Source: Acidobacteriota bacterium | Lineage (GTDB): Bacteria > Acidobacteriota > Terriglobia > Terriglobales > SCQP01 | Direction: 5' to 3' | Assembly: GCA_027314025.1 (NCBI GenBank) | Contig: DAHVCP010000072.1 | Span: 1-40,952, forward strand | Length of the DNA stretch: 40,952 bases | Shown here: positions 1 to 7,874 of the stretch, one piece after another | Layout: each line of letters starts with the position of its first letter | Numbering within the stretch: the stretch's first letter is position 1 | Notes under the pieces: generated by a model | The model's input: only the letters and a program-made list of their open reading frames with translations | Told to the model about the DNA's origin: nothing | Databases searched by the model: none | Made by a program: the position numbers and the translations under genes

Positions 1-3000
1 GAACGGATCGTAGTAGTAGTCGCTCGTGCCCTGGTTGCCATCCGTGTACGCCGTCAACTGGTTCAGCGCGTCCCAGGCCATCGTGCGGTTTGCGCCAGCC
101 CAAGTGCCGGCGGTCATTCTGCCGGCGGCGTCATAGGTGAAACCGGAGTTGCTGATCTGGTTGTTGGTCGGGCTGGAGGCGAATGGCTCGCTGAGCGTGC
201 CGGACTGGCCATTACGATTGCCGTACTGGTCGGTGCCGAGGCTCACGTTGATCGTGCTGTCCGACTCCGCTGCGGCGGACAGGCGGTTCATGTCGTCATA
301 GGTATAGGTCATGCTGAGAGACGGATTCGTGACGTCCACCATCTGCCGCAGCGTGCCGTCGTTATCGTCCGAGGCGACATTCCCGTTAGCGTCAACCGTG
401 GCTCCCCAATCGAATTGCAGCGTGACGCCGCCACCGCCCGACGGGGAGTAGGCGACCTGGAACGGCTGGAGCATGTTGTTGTAGCTCGCCGACATGGTTA
501 GCGCATTGCCACCGAAACTCGCCTGCGTGACCTCGTCGGCAGGGTTGTAGGTGACGCTCCCCAGGTAAGCTGTGCTGGTCGAGCCGTCCTGGATTTTGTT
601 CAAGCGCGCGTCCAGATCGTAGCTGTAGCTGAAAATGCGGCCGGTCGGCGCGGTGACCGAGCTGGGCTCGCCCAGATAGTTGTATGTGTAGGTCGTGATT
701 TGCTGGCCGAGCCCATTGTCCGTTTCGGTGACCGCTGCGGTGCGGCCCATCTTGTCGTAGCCGAAGGTCATGCTGTCGGCCGGCCCTGTCGCCCCCGTCA
801 AACGGCCAAGCCCGTAGGCGGTGGCGCCATCGTAGGAGTAGGTGTAGGTCTGGCCGCTGCTCAGCGTCTTCTGTGTGACCCGGCCCCACGTGTCATAGGT
901 AAGGCACACCCCTTGGCCAGCGGCGTTCTGGAGGAAGACGAGGCTGCCGCCAGAGGCGCTCGATCCGTTTGGACAGACCGAGTTCGAGACCGAATCGTAG
1001 GCGTAGGTGGTCGTGCCCGACTCCGGCTGGTCGCTGGTCAGCACGCGCCCAGCGGTGTCATAGGTCCACGTTCGGGTTTGGTCGCCCTGCAATACCTCGG
1101 TCAACCTCCCGGCCATGTCGTAGGTGTACGTTGTCAGAAAGCCGTTGCCCCCAATCAGGAGGCCGCAGGAACCCCATCCCGACAGGGTATTCAGGTTGCT
1201 GACCTCGCAGACCTGCCAGACATGGCCAAAACCGCCGTACTCAACGATCCTCTGGACACCCCGCGGACCAGTGACCTGCGTGGCATTTTCGGTGTAAAGG
1301 TAGGTCGTTTTGCTGCCGTCAACCGCGGTGACGGTCGTGGGCCGACCCAGGCCGTCATACGCCGTCGTCGTAAATTGGGAACCAGCGCCCGGCGGGTTCC
1401 CGGTCGAATAGGGATTGCTGACCGCCGCGATCCGTCCCATGGTGTTGTAGACGGTTTCCGTGGTGTCGCCGTCGGCGGTCTGCGCATAGATCTGGCGTCC
1501 AAAGCCGTCGTTGAACGAATATGCCGTCAAGGTCTGGCTGGGGTTGATGGTGCTTTGGGTTTCCGCCTCCGTCGGGCTGACGTAACTGATCAATGTCGAG
1601 CCCCCGTCGGGCTCCGCGATGCTCGTCAGCCGGTTGAAGGCGTCGTACCCGTACGTCGTCACGTGCCCGTTCGGGCCCGTTCTTGAGGCGAGGCTTCCCG
1701 TGCTGCAGTTGTACGCCATGGTCTCCGTGCCGCCGCTTGAGCCGCCCGGGACTTCCTGGCTCGTGGGGTAGGTGTTCGCGCAACTGCCCGAGCCGTATGT
1801 GGTCGACACCTGGGTCGTGTTAAACAGCGTCGTGCTCACGACCCGCCCGGTTTCATCGCGGCCGAACGACTCCATCACGGAGCCAGCGTTCTGCAGCTCT
1901 GTGATCGTCCCGACGTTTCCCCGCGTGTAATAGCTGATGCCGTACGTCGAATCCCAGTTGGCGGGCTGCGTCGTGTACGCTCTGATCGCCCCGGCATCAT
2001 AGACGATAAACTGGTAGGCGACCACCGTCCCGGCGGCGTTCGTGGTCTCAACCTGCGTCGGCTTGTCCACGATGTTGGCGGAAATGTACCCGGCTCCTGC
2101 TTCGTAGGCAATGCTCGTATTGCTCTTCGTGCCACCGCTTGAATCGCGGCCATAATCAACCTCGGTCACGTTCGTGGGCAGGCCGTAGGTGTTGTACGTC
2201 GTCTCCCGCTCGCGCATCTCCGCGCCGCCCAAGTAGGTGATTTTGGTGGCAGGGCTGGAGGTCCAATCGTAGGTGACCTCCTTGAGCAGCGTGCTGCCGT
2301 CAGTGTTGTAATATTTCCAATCGGTCGGCAGGCCGCCCAGCAGGGAGATCTCCTGCTTGGACCCGTCCGGAAACGCGACCGTGGTGAGCGACGACCCGGC
2401 TGTGAACGTGGTCGTCCCGTCGTTGGCGTTATTGTCGTTCTCGGTGATGGTGAGCGAGGCCGGCTCGTAGTCAATGTTCCCGCAGAGGCTGCCGTAGCTG
2501 ACCGAGGTGGTTCCCCCGCTTGGCCACTGGATCGAATCAACCAGGCCCTCGCCGTTGTAGCCGAACGCGTAATAGCCGTACCCGCCCTGGCCGAACGTGT
2601 CCGGCATGACGACGAATTCCGGCACGCTGATCGTCTTCGAGTATTCCGTGACCCCCGAGCAGACCAGAGATGCCGACACGTTCGCGAAATACTCGGTCCA
2701 ATTGACGGTCCCCCCCGTTGCCGCCGGCACGGTGTACTGGGTGCAATTTGGGCAGCTCTGGGCATTCACCGGATTGACGCAGTTGGTCAGATTGCTGGCG
2801 GACAGCATGGTGGTCCCGGTGGTGTCCGTGGTCGCCGTGACATAATTGCCGTTGGTATCCTCGGTTGGGCCCTTCGGCCCCAGGAACTGCCAGCCGTTGG
2901 GGCCGATCACCTCGGCGCTCGTGTCGTTGGTGACGATGATCTTCCAGCCGTGCGCGCTTTCCGCCGTGGCGCTGGGGTCGGCCGTCTCGCACGGGTTGCC

Positions 3001-3501
3001 CGTGTTCGTTTGGGCGCTAGGGAAAAAGTGGGTCGTCCCCGAAACGTCCACGTACTGAAATCCGCTGTACACCACGTACTCGATCTGCTGCCCCTGGTGG
3101 TTATAGGGGTTGTAGTAGGTGCACCAGCGGAAGCTGGTGTTGTAATTTACCATCCCGCCGCTGGCGGTTCCGGTGGCCATCCAGCCGGCAATCACAGGCA
3201 CGGCGCCAATGGTGTTGGCGGTGTCAGAGTTGTACGTCAATGCATAGGTGAACGGCACGCCGCGCCCGGGCTTCGCGACAGTGGGGACCGTGAAATGAAA
3301 ATCGAGATTCGCGGCGTTTACCGTCAACGTCCGAGCAGCCGTTCGAACCAGCGGAGCATGCACCGGGTTACCCCACGCAGGGTCCGTCTGGGCATGGACG
3401 GGAACCAGTGCGGCCAGAACGCACATACCGATCAGCAGAAACGTGATCTGTTTAGGTTTTACGTTTTCTAACCTGTTTCCTGGCCACCCCAGTACCTCCA
3501 T
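1..3501 (-). CDS. RHS/YD-repeat secreted protein, C-terminus beyond the window
   Basis: One reading frame stays open from the ATG at 3501 to position 1 (1167 codons, no stop), so the C-terminus lies outside the window. The N-terminus has a hydrophobic stretch ending in VPVHAQ, which fits a signal peptide. If the ATG at 3426 were the start, most of that segment would be lost, so I prefer 3501, although no strong ribosome binding site is visible. The first 400 residues are Thr/Asn/Cys-rich and not recognised. From about residue 600 onward YD-type repeats recur (YDAFNRLTS, YDMAGRLTE, YDTAGRVLT, YDTWGRVTQ, YDDMNRLSA, YDAAGRMTA), the hallmark of RHS proteins. Family members are large surface or secreted proteins, often with a variable toxic C-terminal domain, which cannot be judged here. 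By eye it is less GC-rich than the core genes to the right, and it sits just left of a tRNA-Val attachment site, which suggests acquisition by transfer. Confidence 0.85.
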   Translation of the reverse strand, partial: MEVLGWPGNRLENVKPKQITFLLIGMCVLAALVPVHAQTDPAWGNPVHAPLVRTAARTLTVNAANLDFHFTVPTVAKPGRGVPFTYALTYNSDTANTIGAVPVIAGWMATGTASGGMVNYNTSFRWCTYYNPYNHQGQQIEYVVYSGFQYVDVSGTTHFFPSAQTNTGNPCETADPSATAESAHGWKIIVTNDTSAEVIGPNGWQFLGPKGPTEDTNGNYVTATTDTTGTTMLSASNLTNCVNPVNAQSCPNCTQYTVPAATGGTVNWTEYFANVSASLVCSGVTEYSKTISVPEFVVMPDTFGQGGYGYYAFGYNGEGLVDSIQWPSGGTTSVSYGSLCGNIDYEPASLTITENDNNANDGTTTFTAGSSLTTVAFPDGSKQEISLLGGLPTDWKYYNTDGSTLLKEVTYDWTSSPATKITYLGGAEMRERETTYNTYGLPTNVTEVDYGRDSSGGTKSNTSIAYEAGAGYISANIVDKPTQVETTNAAGTVVAYQFIVYDAGAIRAYTTQPANWDSTYGISYYTRGNVGTITELQNAGSVMESFGRDETGRVVSTTLFNTTQVSTTYGSGSCANTYPTSQEVPGGSSGGTETMAYNCSTGSLASRTGPNGHVTTYGYDAFNRLTSIAEPDGGSTLISYVSPTEAETQSTINPSQTLTAYSFNDGFGRQIYAQTADGDTTETVYNTMGRIAAVSNPYSTGNPPGAGSQFTTTAYDGLGRPTTVTAVDGSKTTYLYTENATQVTGPRGVQRIVEYGGFGHVWQVCEVSNLNTLSGWGSCGLLIGGNGFLTTYTYDMAGRLTEVLQGDQTRTWTYDTAGRVLTSDQPESGTTTYAYDSVSNSVCPNGSSASGGSLVFLQNAAGQGVCLTYDTWGRVTQKTLSSGQTYTYSYDGATAYGLGRLTGATGPADSMTFGYDKMGRTAAVTETDNGLGQQITTYTYNYLGEPSSVTAPTGRIFSYSYDLDARLNKIQDGSTSTAYLGSVTYNPADEVTQASFGGNALTMSASYNNMLQPFQVAYSPSGGGGVTLQFDWGATVDANGNVASDDNDGTLRQMVDVTNPSLSMTYTYDDMNRLSAAAESDSTINVSLGTDQYGNRNGQSGTLSEPFASSPTNNQISNSGFTYDAAGRMTAGTWAGANRTMAWDALNQLTAYTDGNQGTSDYYYDPF

Positions 3502-3782
3502 GACTTACGGCGCTGAAGCTATCACACCTCGCCACAACGCGGCGGCATGGAAATGGCCAGCGCATATTTACTCCCCTGATTCCGTCACGACGACCAGTCC
3601 GGCAAGTCATGAGCCAAGAACGTTCAGTCAATACCGCGGTGAAAGCCCCGAATTCGCCGGGGCGTCCATACCGAAAACGTCTCCAATTCGTCTCCAAAAC
3701 CGGGCTTGGTTAGGCTGTTTTTTGGGGGTGAGCAGATGGAAAAGGCATGCAGGCCAAAGGATTTAGGGTTGTGAAGAAAGAA
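3502..3782. other. Gene-free stretch between RHS gene and attachment site
   Basis: I see no convincing gene here. A short minus-strand frame at 3452-3697 has no family resemblance and overlaps the RHS N-terminus. The stretch contains two direct copies of CGTCTCCAA spaced 11 bp apart (about 3679-3698). The last 23 codons of the integrase are read from its right end (3710-3782). Confidence 0.4.
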
Positions 3783-4951
3783 TTGACACGGTAGAGGTCT
3801 GGGGTTCGAGTCCCCACGTGCCTACCATTCCTTGCAATAACTTGCCGTTTTCGCCCGGCGCGTTGCCGCCCGATTGTGCCGTGATTTGTGACGTAACCCG
3901 GACCGGGGCGGGTCTCAGGGATGCGCATCGAGAGCGCCTCCAGCGCCTTGCGCTTCGCCTCCAGCCGGATGTGGCTGTAGTGGTGCAGCATGCGGGGCGA
4001 GACGTGCCCGGCAATCGAGCGGATGATCTCCTCGTTCGCCTGCGATTCGGCCAGTTCCGTGATCGCCTGGTGGCGCAGGTCATGGAAGCGCAGCTTGGGG
4101 AGCCCGGCGGCGCGCGTCAGCTTGCGCCAGGCGGTCCGCCAGCTTGTCTGGGGCCGGGCGGGGTCCACGCGCCCGTTCTCGCAGGCCGGAAAAACGAAAT
4201 GCGCGGGCCGGACTGGGCCGAGCAATGCGGCGCGGGCCCGCAGTTCTTCGATTGCGGCGACGGCTTCACGAATGAGCGGGACCACCCGCTCGCCCGCTTC
4301 CGTCTTGCTCTTGCGGATGGCCAGCGTTCCCGACGCGAGATCAACATCGCCCCAGTTCAGGCCGCGCAGCTCGCAGCCGCGCATCGTTGTCGCCAGGGCG
4401 AGCGCCATGGCGCACCGCGCCACGTCCCATTCCGGGCGCTGGCGGGCGGCGAGGATAAGCCGGGCCTTTTCCTCGGGGCTCAAGGCGCTGCGCATTGGAT
4501 GCGGTTCCCGCAGCGGGCGCAGGCCATCGCCGACCAGATGCCAGCGCTTCGCCCGCTTGAGGATGCGGCGCAGGACCCCCATTTCCATGTTGATAATGAC
4601 CGGCCCAACGCCGTGCTTCGTGCCGCTGCTGGCCCGCCATTGTCGGTAGCCGACAAGCGGGTCTGCCGTAATGGATGCCAGCGGGGTCCGCCCAAAATAT
4701 TTGCGCGGGAACGTCAGCAATTGCCGCTCTTTCGCGCGGCTCGATTCGGCGAGTTCGAGCCGCCGACTCTCAAGGTAGGCGTCTGCGGCATCCGAAAACG
4801 CCTGCTTGCCCGTGTCTAGCGCCGCGCGGGTCAGCCACCCGGCCATCGCATCGCCGATGGCTTCCTTTGCCTTCTTCTCGGCCTGCCGCCAGTCGGCGGT
4901 CCCGAGCGAGAGGCGAAAACGTTGCCCCGCCGCGAAAAATCCACCCACCAC
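3710..4951 (-). CDS. Tyrosine-type recombinase/integrase, N-terminus frameshifted
   Basis: Site-specific recombinase of the phage-integrase family, presumably catalysing integration and excision of this element at the tRNA-Val gene. Counting from the GTG at 4951, the catalytic set is visible: R191 (TMRGCEL), a Lys in KSKTEAGER near 215, H290 and R293 (HDLRH), H316 (AGH) and nucleophile Y325 (HHYSHI). An N-terminal SAM-like DNA-binding region precedes it. The normal family N-terminus (MTLYKRGKTWWVDF) is encoded just upstream from an ATG at 4977 but in another frame. The two join if one T is added to the run of five at 4935-4939, so the gene is frameshifted there or restarts at the GTG. That upstream ATG overlaps the stop of the preceding gene, which implies coupling. 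Residues 375-390 are read antisense through the tRNA fragment, and 391-413 come from beyond it. Confidence 0.85.
   Translation of the reverse strand: MVGGFFAAGQRFRLSLGTADWRQAEKKAKEAIGDAMAGWLTRAALDTGKQAFSDAADAYLESRRLELAESSRAKERQLLTFPRKYFGRTPLASITADPLVGYRQWRASSGTKHGVGPVIINMEMGVLRRILKRAKRWHLVGDGLRPLREPHPMRSALSPEEKARLILAARQRPEWDVARCAMALALATTMRGCELRGLNWGDVDLASGTLAIRKSKTEAGERVVPLIREAVAAIEELRARAALLGPVRPAHFVFPACENGRVDPARPQTSWRTAWRKLTRAAGLPKLRFHDLRHQAITELAESQANEEIIRSIAGHVSPRMLHHYSHIRLEAKRKALEALSMRIPETRPGPGYVTNHGTIGRQRAGRKRQVIARNGRHVGTRTPDLYRVNSFFTTLNPLACMPFPSAHPQKTA
3783..3827 (+). repeat. Left attachment-site copy: 3' half of tRNA-Val(GAC)
   Basis: These 45 bases read as the 3' half of a tRNA: anticodon loop TTGACAC (anticodon GAC), 3' anticodon strand GGTAG, variable loop AGGTC, T-arm TGGGG-TTCGAGT-CCCCA with a perfect stem, acceptor strand CGTGCCT, discriminator A and an encoded CCA. 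No matching 5' half lies upstream, so this is a displaced 3' end such as tyrosine recombinases leave when they integrate into tRNA genes. A 38/45 identical copy lies at 11511-11555 in the same orientation, and the integrase gene abuts this copy. The tRNA identity is inferred from the anticodon loop alone. Confidence 0.8.
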
Positions 4952-4963
4952 GTCTTGCCGCGT

Positions 4964-6004
4964 TTATAGAGTGTCATGCTTTTTCCCCAGCCGTGCGCCT
5001 AGCTTCGCGTCAAGCGCTGCGCCTTTCGCGGCGCTTCTTGCTTTGCGAGCCCAGTTGCGCTTGGAAGCAAGAGCCTGTTGTTCCGGCGTGCAATGGAACC
5101 GATCCTTGCGGGGCGGATACAACAGTTTGCCGCAGTGCGGGCAGACGCGCCAGGCGAGCGGCCGGGCAAAGTCCAGCGCCAGCAACTCCCAAACGCCCGC
5201 CCATAGGGTATTCATTTCCAGTCTTTGCTCAAACCAAACGCGGGCACCTGCGCTTCCCCGCAATGCCCAAATCGCTCTGCGATTCTGGGACTGCGCATCG
5301 AGTTCCGCCTGAATCAGCATGCCCACCCAATGCCGCAGCCAGGTGGGCGTTTGCTGGCGCACGCCCGCCACGAATTCTTCAAAATCGAGCCCCTTTCCCG
5401 CCGCATGCGCATCGGGCCGTTCCCACATGGCTGCGCGGTAAGAGGGAATGGCGTCCAGCCGTGCGACGACCCGAAGAAACGGGACGAACCGCGCCCAGGT
5501 TTCTGGCTCTAGGCGCTGCCGCTCCAGCGCCAGATTGACAAAGGCGTCCTGAACACGCGATGGTTCCGGCCACGATTCCCAAAGCTGGGCGATCAGGACG
5601 AAATGCAACTGCTTTTGCCAGAAGTCGGCGATGCTGACATCCCCGCAGGGCTCCTCGCCACGGTGCTGCTCGGCATATTCCCGCCATTCGGGCCCGCCCC
5701 AGGGCCCGGCCCAATGCCACTCCAGCGGGCCGAACTCGCGCAGAAAGCGCACCAGGTCCTCCCGTTCGCCATAACGCAGGGAGCGCAGCGCGCCGTGGGG
5801 CGCGAGCAAGGGGTTTCCGGCTTTCCGCGCCTTCGCATATTCAAAGTGCGGATTGTAGAGATTTCCCTTGGCGATGCGCACGGCATGCGCATCATTTTTA
5901 AATTCGCCCAGCGGCACGCCCTTGGCCCAAGCCGTTCCGCCGTCGGGCAGAAACCTCGGCTGCGCATCGGCATGCGCATCCTGTGTCTGGGTTTTCTCGG
6001 CCAT
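4964..6004 (-). CDS. Uncharacterised protein with C-terminal zinc-finger-like motif
   Basis: A protein of 346 residues from the ATG at 6004; a GTG two codons upstream at 6010 is an alternative. I do not recognise the family of the main body, which is rich in Trp and charged residues. Near the C-terminus (about residues 290-330) WRVCPHCGKLL is followed by a Cys in DRFHC and a basic Q/K/R helix. This resembles the CGNR-type or treble-clef zinc modules often seen in proteins of mobile elements. The gene's last 14 bases overlap the original ATG of the integrase, a strong sign of co-transcription and translational coupling. The next gene upstream is divergent and encodes a small HTH protein. Likely a DNA-binding accessory of the element, by inference only. 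Confidence 0.7.
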   Translation of the reverse strand: MAEKTQTQDAHADAQPRFLPDGGTAWAKGVPLGEFKNDAHAVRIAKGNLYNPHFEYAKARKAGNPLLAPHGALRSLRYGEREDLVRFLREFGPLEWHWAGPWGGPEWREYAEQHRGEEPCGDVSIADFWQKQLHFVLIAQLWESWPEPSRVQDAFVNLALERQRLEPETWARFVPFLRVVARLDAIPSYRAAMWERPDAHAAGKGLDFEEFVAGVRQQTPTWLRHWVGMLIQAELDAQSQNRRAIWALRGSAGARVWFEQRLEMNTLWAGVWELLALDFARPLAWRVCPHCGKLLYPPRKDRFHCTPEQQALASKRNWARKARSAAKGAALDAKLGARLGKKHDTL

Positions 6005-6021
6005 GTTCACCGGGCCTCAGT

Positions 6022-6054
6022 CTGTAGTATAGTTCAATTGTAAATATTCTACAG
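6022..6054. promoter_or_regulatory. Imperfect palindrome in divergent promoter region (candidate operator)
   Basis: A 33-bp interrupted palindrome with arms CTGTAG and CTACAG, centred on CAATTG, lies in the only AT-rich stretch here, between the divergent zinc-finger/integrase genes and the small HTH gene. Its position suggests that it controls both directions, possibly bound by the adjacent HTH protein. Binding is inferred from position and symmetry only. Confidence 0.5.
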
Positions 6055-6068
6055 CGGAGCCCGGCTCC

Positions 6069-6296
6069 ATGGCCGTTCAGAAAATGCCGCCCAGAACCGT
6101 GCCCGAAGCTGCCGTGGCGCTCGGCATCAGCATCCATACCGTGCGCTCCTGGATCGCCCAGCACCGCATCGGCTACCTGAAGCTGGGCCGCGCCGTGCGC
6201 ATCCCGCAGGCCGAGATTGACCGCATTCTGCGGGAATCGGCGGTGCCCGCCGCTCCGCATCGGGCTCTGGCCGGGGCGAAGCCCCGGACCGCTTAG
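6069..6296 (+). CDS. Excisionase-like helix-turn-helix protein
   Basis: A 75-residue protein with an HTH_17/MerR-like excisionase module. The recognition region at about residues 11-55 (VPEAAVALGISIHTVRSWIAQHRI, interrupted here only for description) is followed by a beta wing, GYLKLGRAVRIPQAEIDRIL. This layout is typical of small excisionase or directionality factors and of element-borne regulators. It is divergent from the zinc-finger/integrase pair, with a palindrome between them. It probably controls integrase expression or the direction of recombination, by inference. The stop lies within the ribosome binding site of the next gene, so both are likely co-transcribed. Confidence 0.8.
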   Translation: MAVQKMPPRTVPEAAVALGISIHTVRSWIAQHRIGYLKLGRAVRIPQAEIDRILRESAVPAAPHRALAGAKPRTA

Positions 6297-6305
6297 GAGA
6301 ACGCT

Positions 6306-6767
6306 ATGCCACAAGAAAAATATGAGCTTCAATACGGGCCAAGCGCCCAGGCGGCCCGCGAGCTGGCCTACCGCCGCTGGCGGCCACAATCCCCCGCCGC
6401 CGCGTCCCCAGCGTCCGACGCCTCATCCGCGCGGTTGCTTGCCCACCACCGCTGGGGCACGGCCCCGGCGGGCACAACGGCCCCGATCCCGGCGCCGGAA
6501 GCCGCCTCCCAGGCTGGAGAAGGCGCGCCCAATGTCCTCATCTTCGCCGTGCTGGCCGGCGCCGCCCTGGCCATCTACGCGGGCCGGAAGAATGCCGCGC
6601 GCGAGAGGGCCGCCACGGAGAACGAAGAGAATTGGCGGGCCTGGCTGATCGCCGGCAGCGCGATTGCCGCCGCCGCGCTGCTGCTGTTTTCGGAAGGTGC
6701 GCGACGCAACTGGGGCCTGGTCCTTGGCACCGGGGCACTGCTGCTTGCCGCCACGGCGCAGGTATAA
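6306..6767 (+). CDS. Small membrane protein of the integrated element
   Basis: A 153-residue protein preceded by a good ribosome binding site (AGGAGA, overlapping the stop of the HTH gene). The N-terminal half is polar and Ala/Pro-rich, with two similar pieces, LAYRRWRPQ and LAHHRWGTA. The C-terminal half has three hydrophobic segments, at about residues 77-92, 116-131 and 137-152, and a charged loop (GRKNAARERAATENEENW) between the first two. I do not recognise the family. Position and spacing suggest that it is transcribed with the HTH gene. Membrane location is inferred from hydrophobicity. Confidence 0.6.
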   Translation: MPQEKYELQYGPSAQAARELAYRRWRPQSPAAASPASDASSARLLAHHRWGTAPAGTTAPIPAPEAASQAGEGAPNVLIFAVLAGAALAIYAGRKNAARERAATENEENWRAWLIAGSAIAAAALLLFSEGARRNWGLVLGTGALLLAATAQV

Positions 6768-6804
6768 ACTTCGGACCGCCACGTCGAAGCAATCGCCAGG
6801 GCTA

Positions 6805-6915
6805 GTGCTGGCCGGAGCGGCCTGCACGAACGTGGTTCTCGCGCTGGTGCCGGCATGTATCACGGCCTACTACGCCGCAGATGCCCGAAAAATGCGCGAG
6901 GCAGCCGCGCGTTAG
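6805..6915 (+). CDS. Possible small membrane peptide or 5' part of a frameshifted gene
   Basis: A 36-codon frame from a GTG reads as one hydrophobic segment (VVLALVPACITAYYA) followed by a charged tail ending in REAAAR. It has no clear ribosome binding site. The next frame (6881-7048) overlaps it and continues with a plausible helical region, so the two may be halves of one small gene split by a frameshift. Confidence 0.3.
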   Translation: MLAGAACTNVVLALVPACITAYYAADARKMREAAAR

Positions 6916-7048
6916 CGCGAGCACGGCCCAGGCCGACGCGGCCAGGAGGTCGCTTGATCTGGTTTTTAGGCAGCTTGAGAAGCAAGCTAGCATCGGGAGA
7001 ACAATTATTAAGACAGCGATCCAGGCAGCTATCAATAGCATCGAGTAA
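6881..7048 (+). CDS. Possible 55-residue protein of the integrated element
   Basis: This frame from ATG 6881 to TAA 7048 gives a 55-residue product. Its C-terminal half looks like real protein, an amphipathic helix with mixed charge (LDLVFRQLEKQASIGRTI). The local base composition drops in GC, which suits a foreign origin. It overlaps the preceding short membrane frame by 35 bases. No family is recognised. From 7049 to 7168 I see nothing further. Confidence 0.35.
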   Translation: MPEKCARQPRVSASTAQADAARRSLDLVFRQLEKQASIGRTIIKTAIQAAINSIE

Positions 7049-7168
7049 TGGAGGGCGCAGAATTGCGCCAATCTTACGGTTAATTACAGCCTGCCCGGCG
7101 ACATCAAAATTGTGCCGTCCGCCGCGCGTGCGGTCCAGCACGCGCGGGCGATCTCGATTCGGCGGTGC

Positions 7169-7779
7169 GTGTCAATGAAAATGAGACACCTGGCATGAAA
7201 GTTTAAGAGGCGACCGGGTCGGTTTTGGGGCGCTTGGTCCAGACCTGGGAAGGTCCGGCGGCCGTCGGACAAAGCGTTCGGGATGGGCGCGGTAGGCGGC
7301 GTCGAGGACGGACTGGCCCTGGGCAAACAGGCGGGCGCTTGGCCGCAAATGGACGGCGGCGGGGGCGAGCAGGCCCAGGCCGGAGTGGTGATGGCGATGG
7401 TTGTGCCCGGCGAAGAAATGCTGGCAGAAGGCGCGGGCATTGCGGCCCGCGCCGCTTGGCGAAGGCCGCCGCCACCGCACGCTCCCGCCCCCCCGGCGCC
7501 GCGTGGTCAGGGTGGAGGAGTACAGGCCCTCCCGGCGGAGGGAATGGCGCCGGTGGCACCGGACTGGGTGGCCGCCTCGATCTCGGCCAAAATCCGCCGT
7601 TTGTAGTCGGCGGTAAAGGCGCGGCGCCGCGCGGCGGGGCCTCCGCCTCCGGGTCGGCGACCGCCGCCGCCCTGGGGGCCGCCTGTCACCTGCACAATCT
7701 CGTGGCTGGTCATGCTGAGTCCCGTCCTCGCCCTGCTCGCTAATTATCGCCTGGGTTGCTGTCTCAGCATTATTGGCAC
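7169..7779 (-). mobile_element. Internally deleted IS3-family element with both inverted repeats
   Basis: Two inverted ends face each other: GTGTCAATGAAAATGAGACA at 7169-7188 and TGTCTCAGCATTATTGGCAC at 7760-7779, with 15 of 20 bases matching as inverted repeats. Between them, on the minus strand, are the start of an OrfA-type transposase and the very end of an OrfB-type integrase. The element is only 611 bp, against roughly 1.2-1.6 kb for intact IS3-family elements, so the middle, including most of the DDE domain, is gone. I see no target-site duplication. Confidence 0.7.
7205..7713 (-). pseudogene. IS3-family transposase remnant (OrfA start joined to OrfB end)
   Basis: Reading the minus strand, the frame starting at 7713 gives MTSHEIVQVTGG and then RRAFTADYKRRILAEIEAAT, typical of the OrfA helix-turn-helix region. 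A frameshift follows, after which another frame continues with RREGLYSSTLTT, also OrfA. The sequence then jumps to NARAFCQHFFAGHNHRH, HSGLGLLAPAAVH and VLDAAYRAHPERF, which belong to the C-terminus of OrfB. The catalytic domain is missing, so no active transposase can be made. The product assignment comes from remembered IS3 family consensus motifs. Confidence 0.75.
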
Positions 7780-7874
7780 GGAGGGCACCGCGCGGGCGCG
7801 GCCCGCGGCCACGGCGGTGGCGCGGGCTTGCCTGACCCTTGACACGGCTCCCGGAACGGCTTAAACAATCCATA

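Noticed and set aside
3452-3697. A minus-strand frame of 81 codons between the RHS gene and the att site
   Set aside because: Overlaps the RHS signal-peptide region and has no family resemblance or ribosome binding site.
7839-7867. TTGACA plus TAAACA as a promoter of the VWFA-like gene, or TTGACACGG as a third att core
   Set aside because: The -10 match is poor and would leave almost no leader; the similarity to the att core is only 9 bases.
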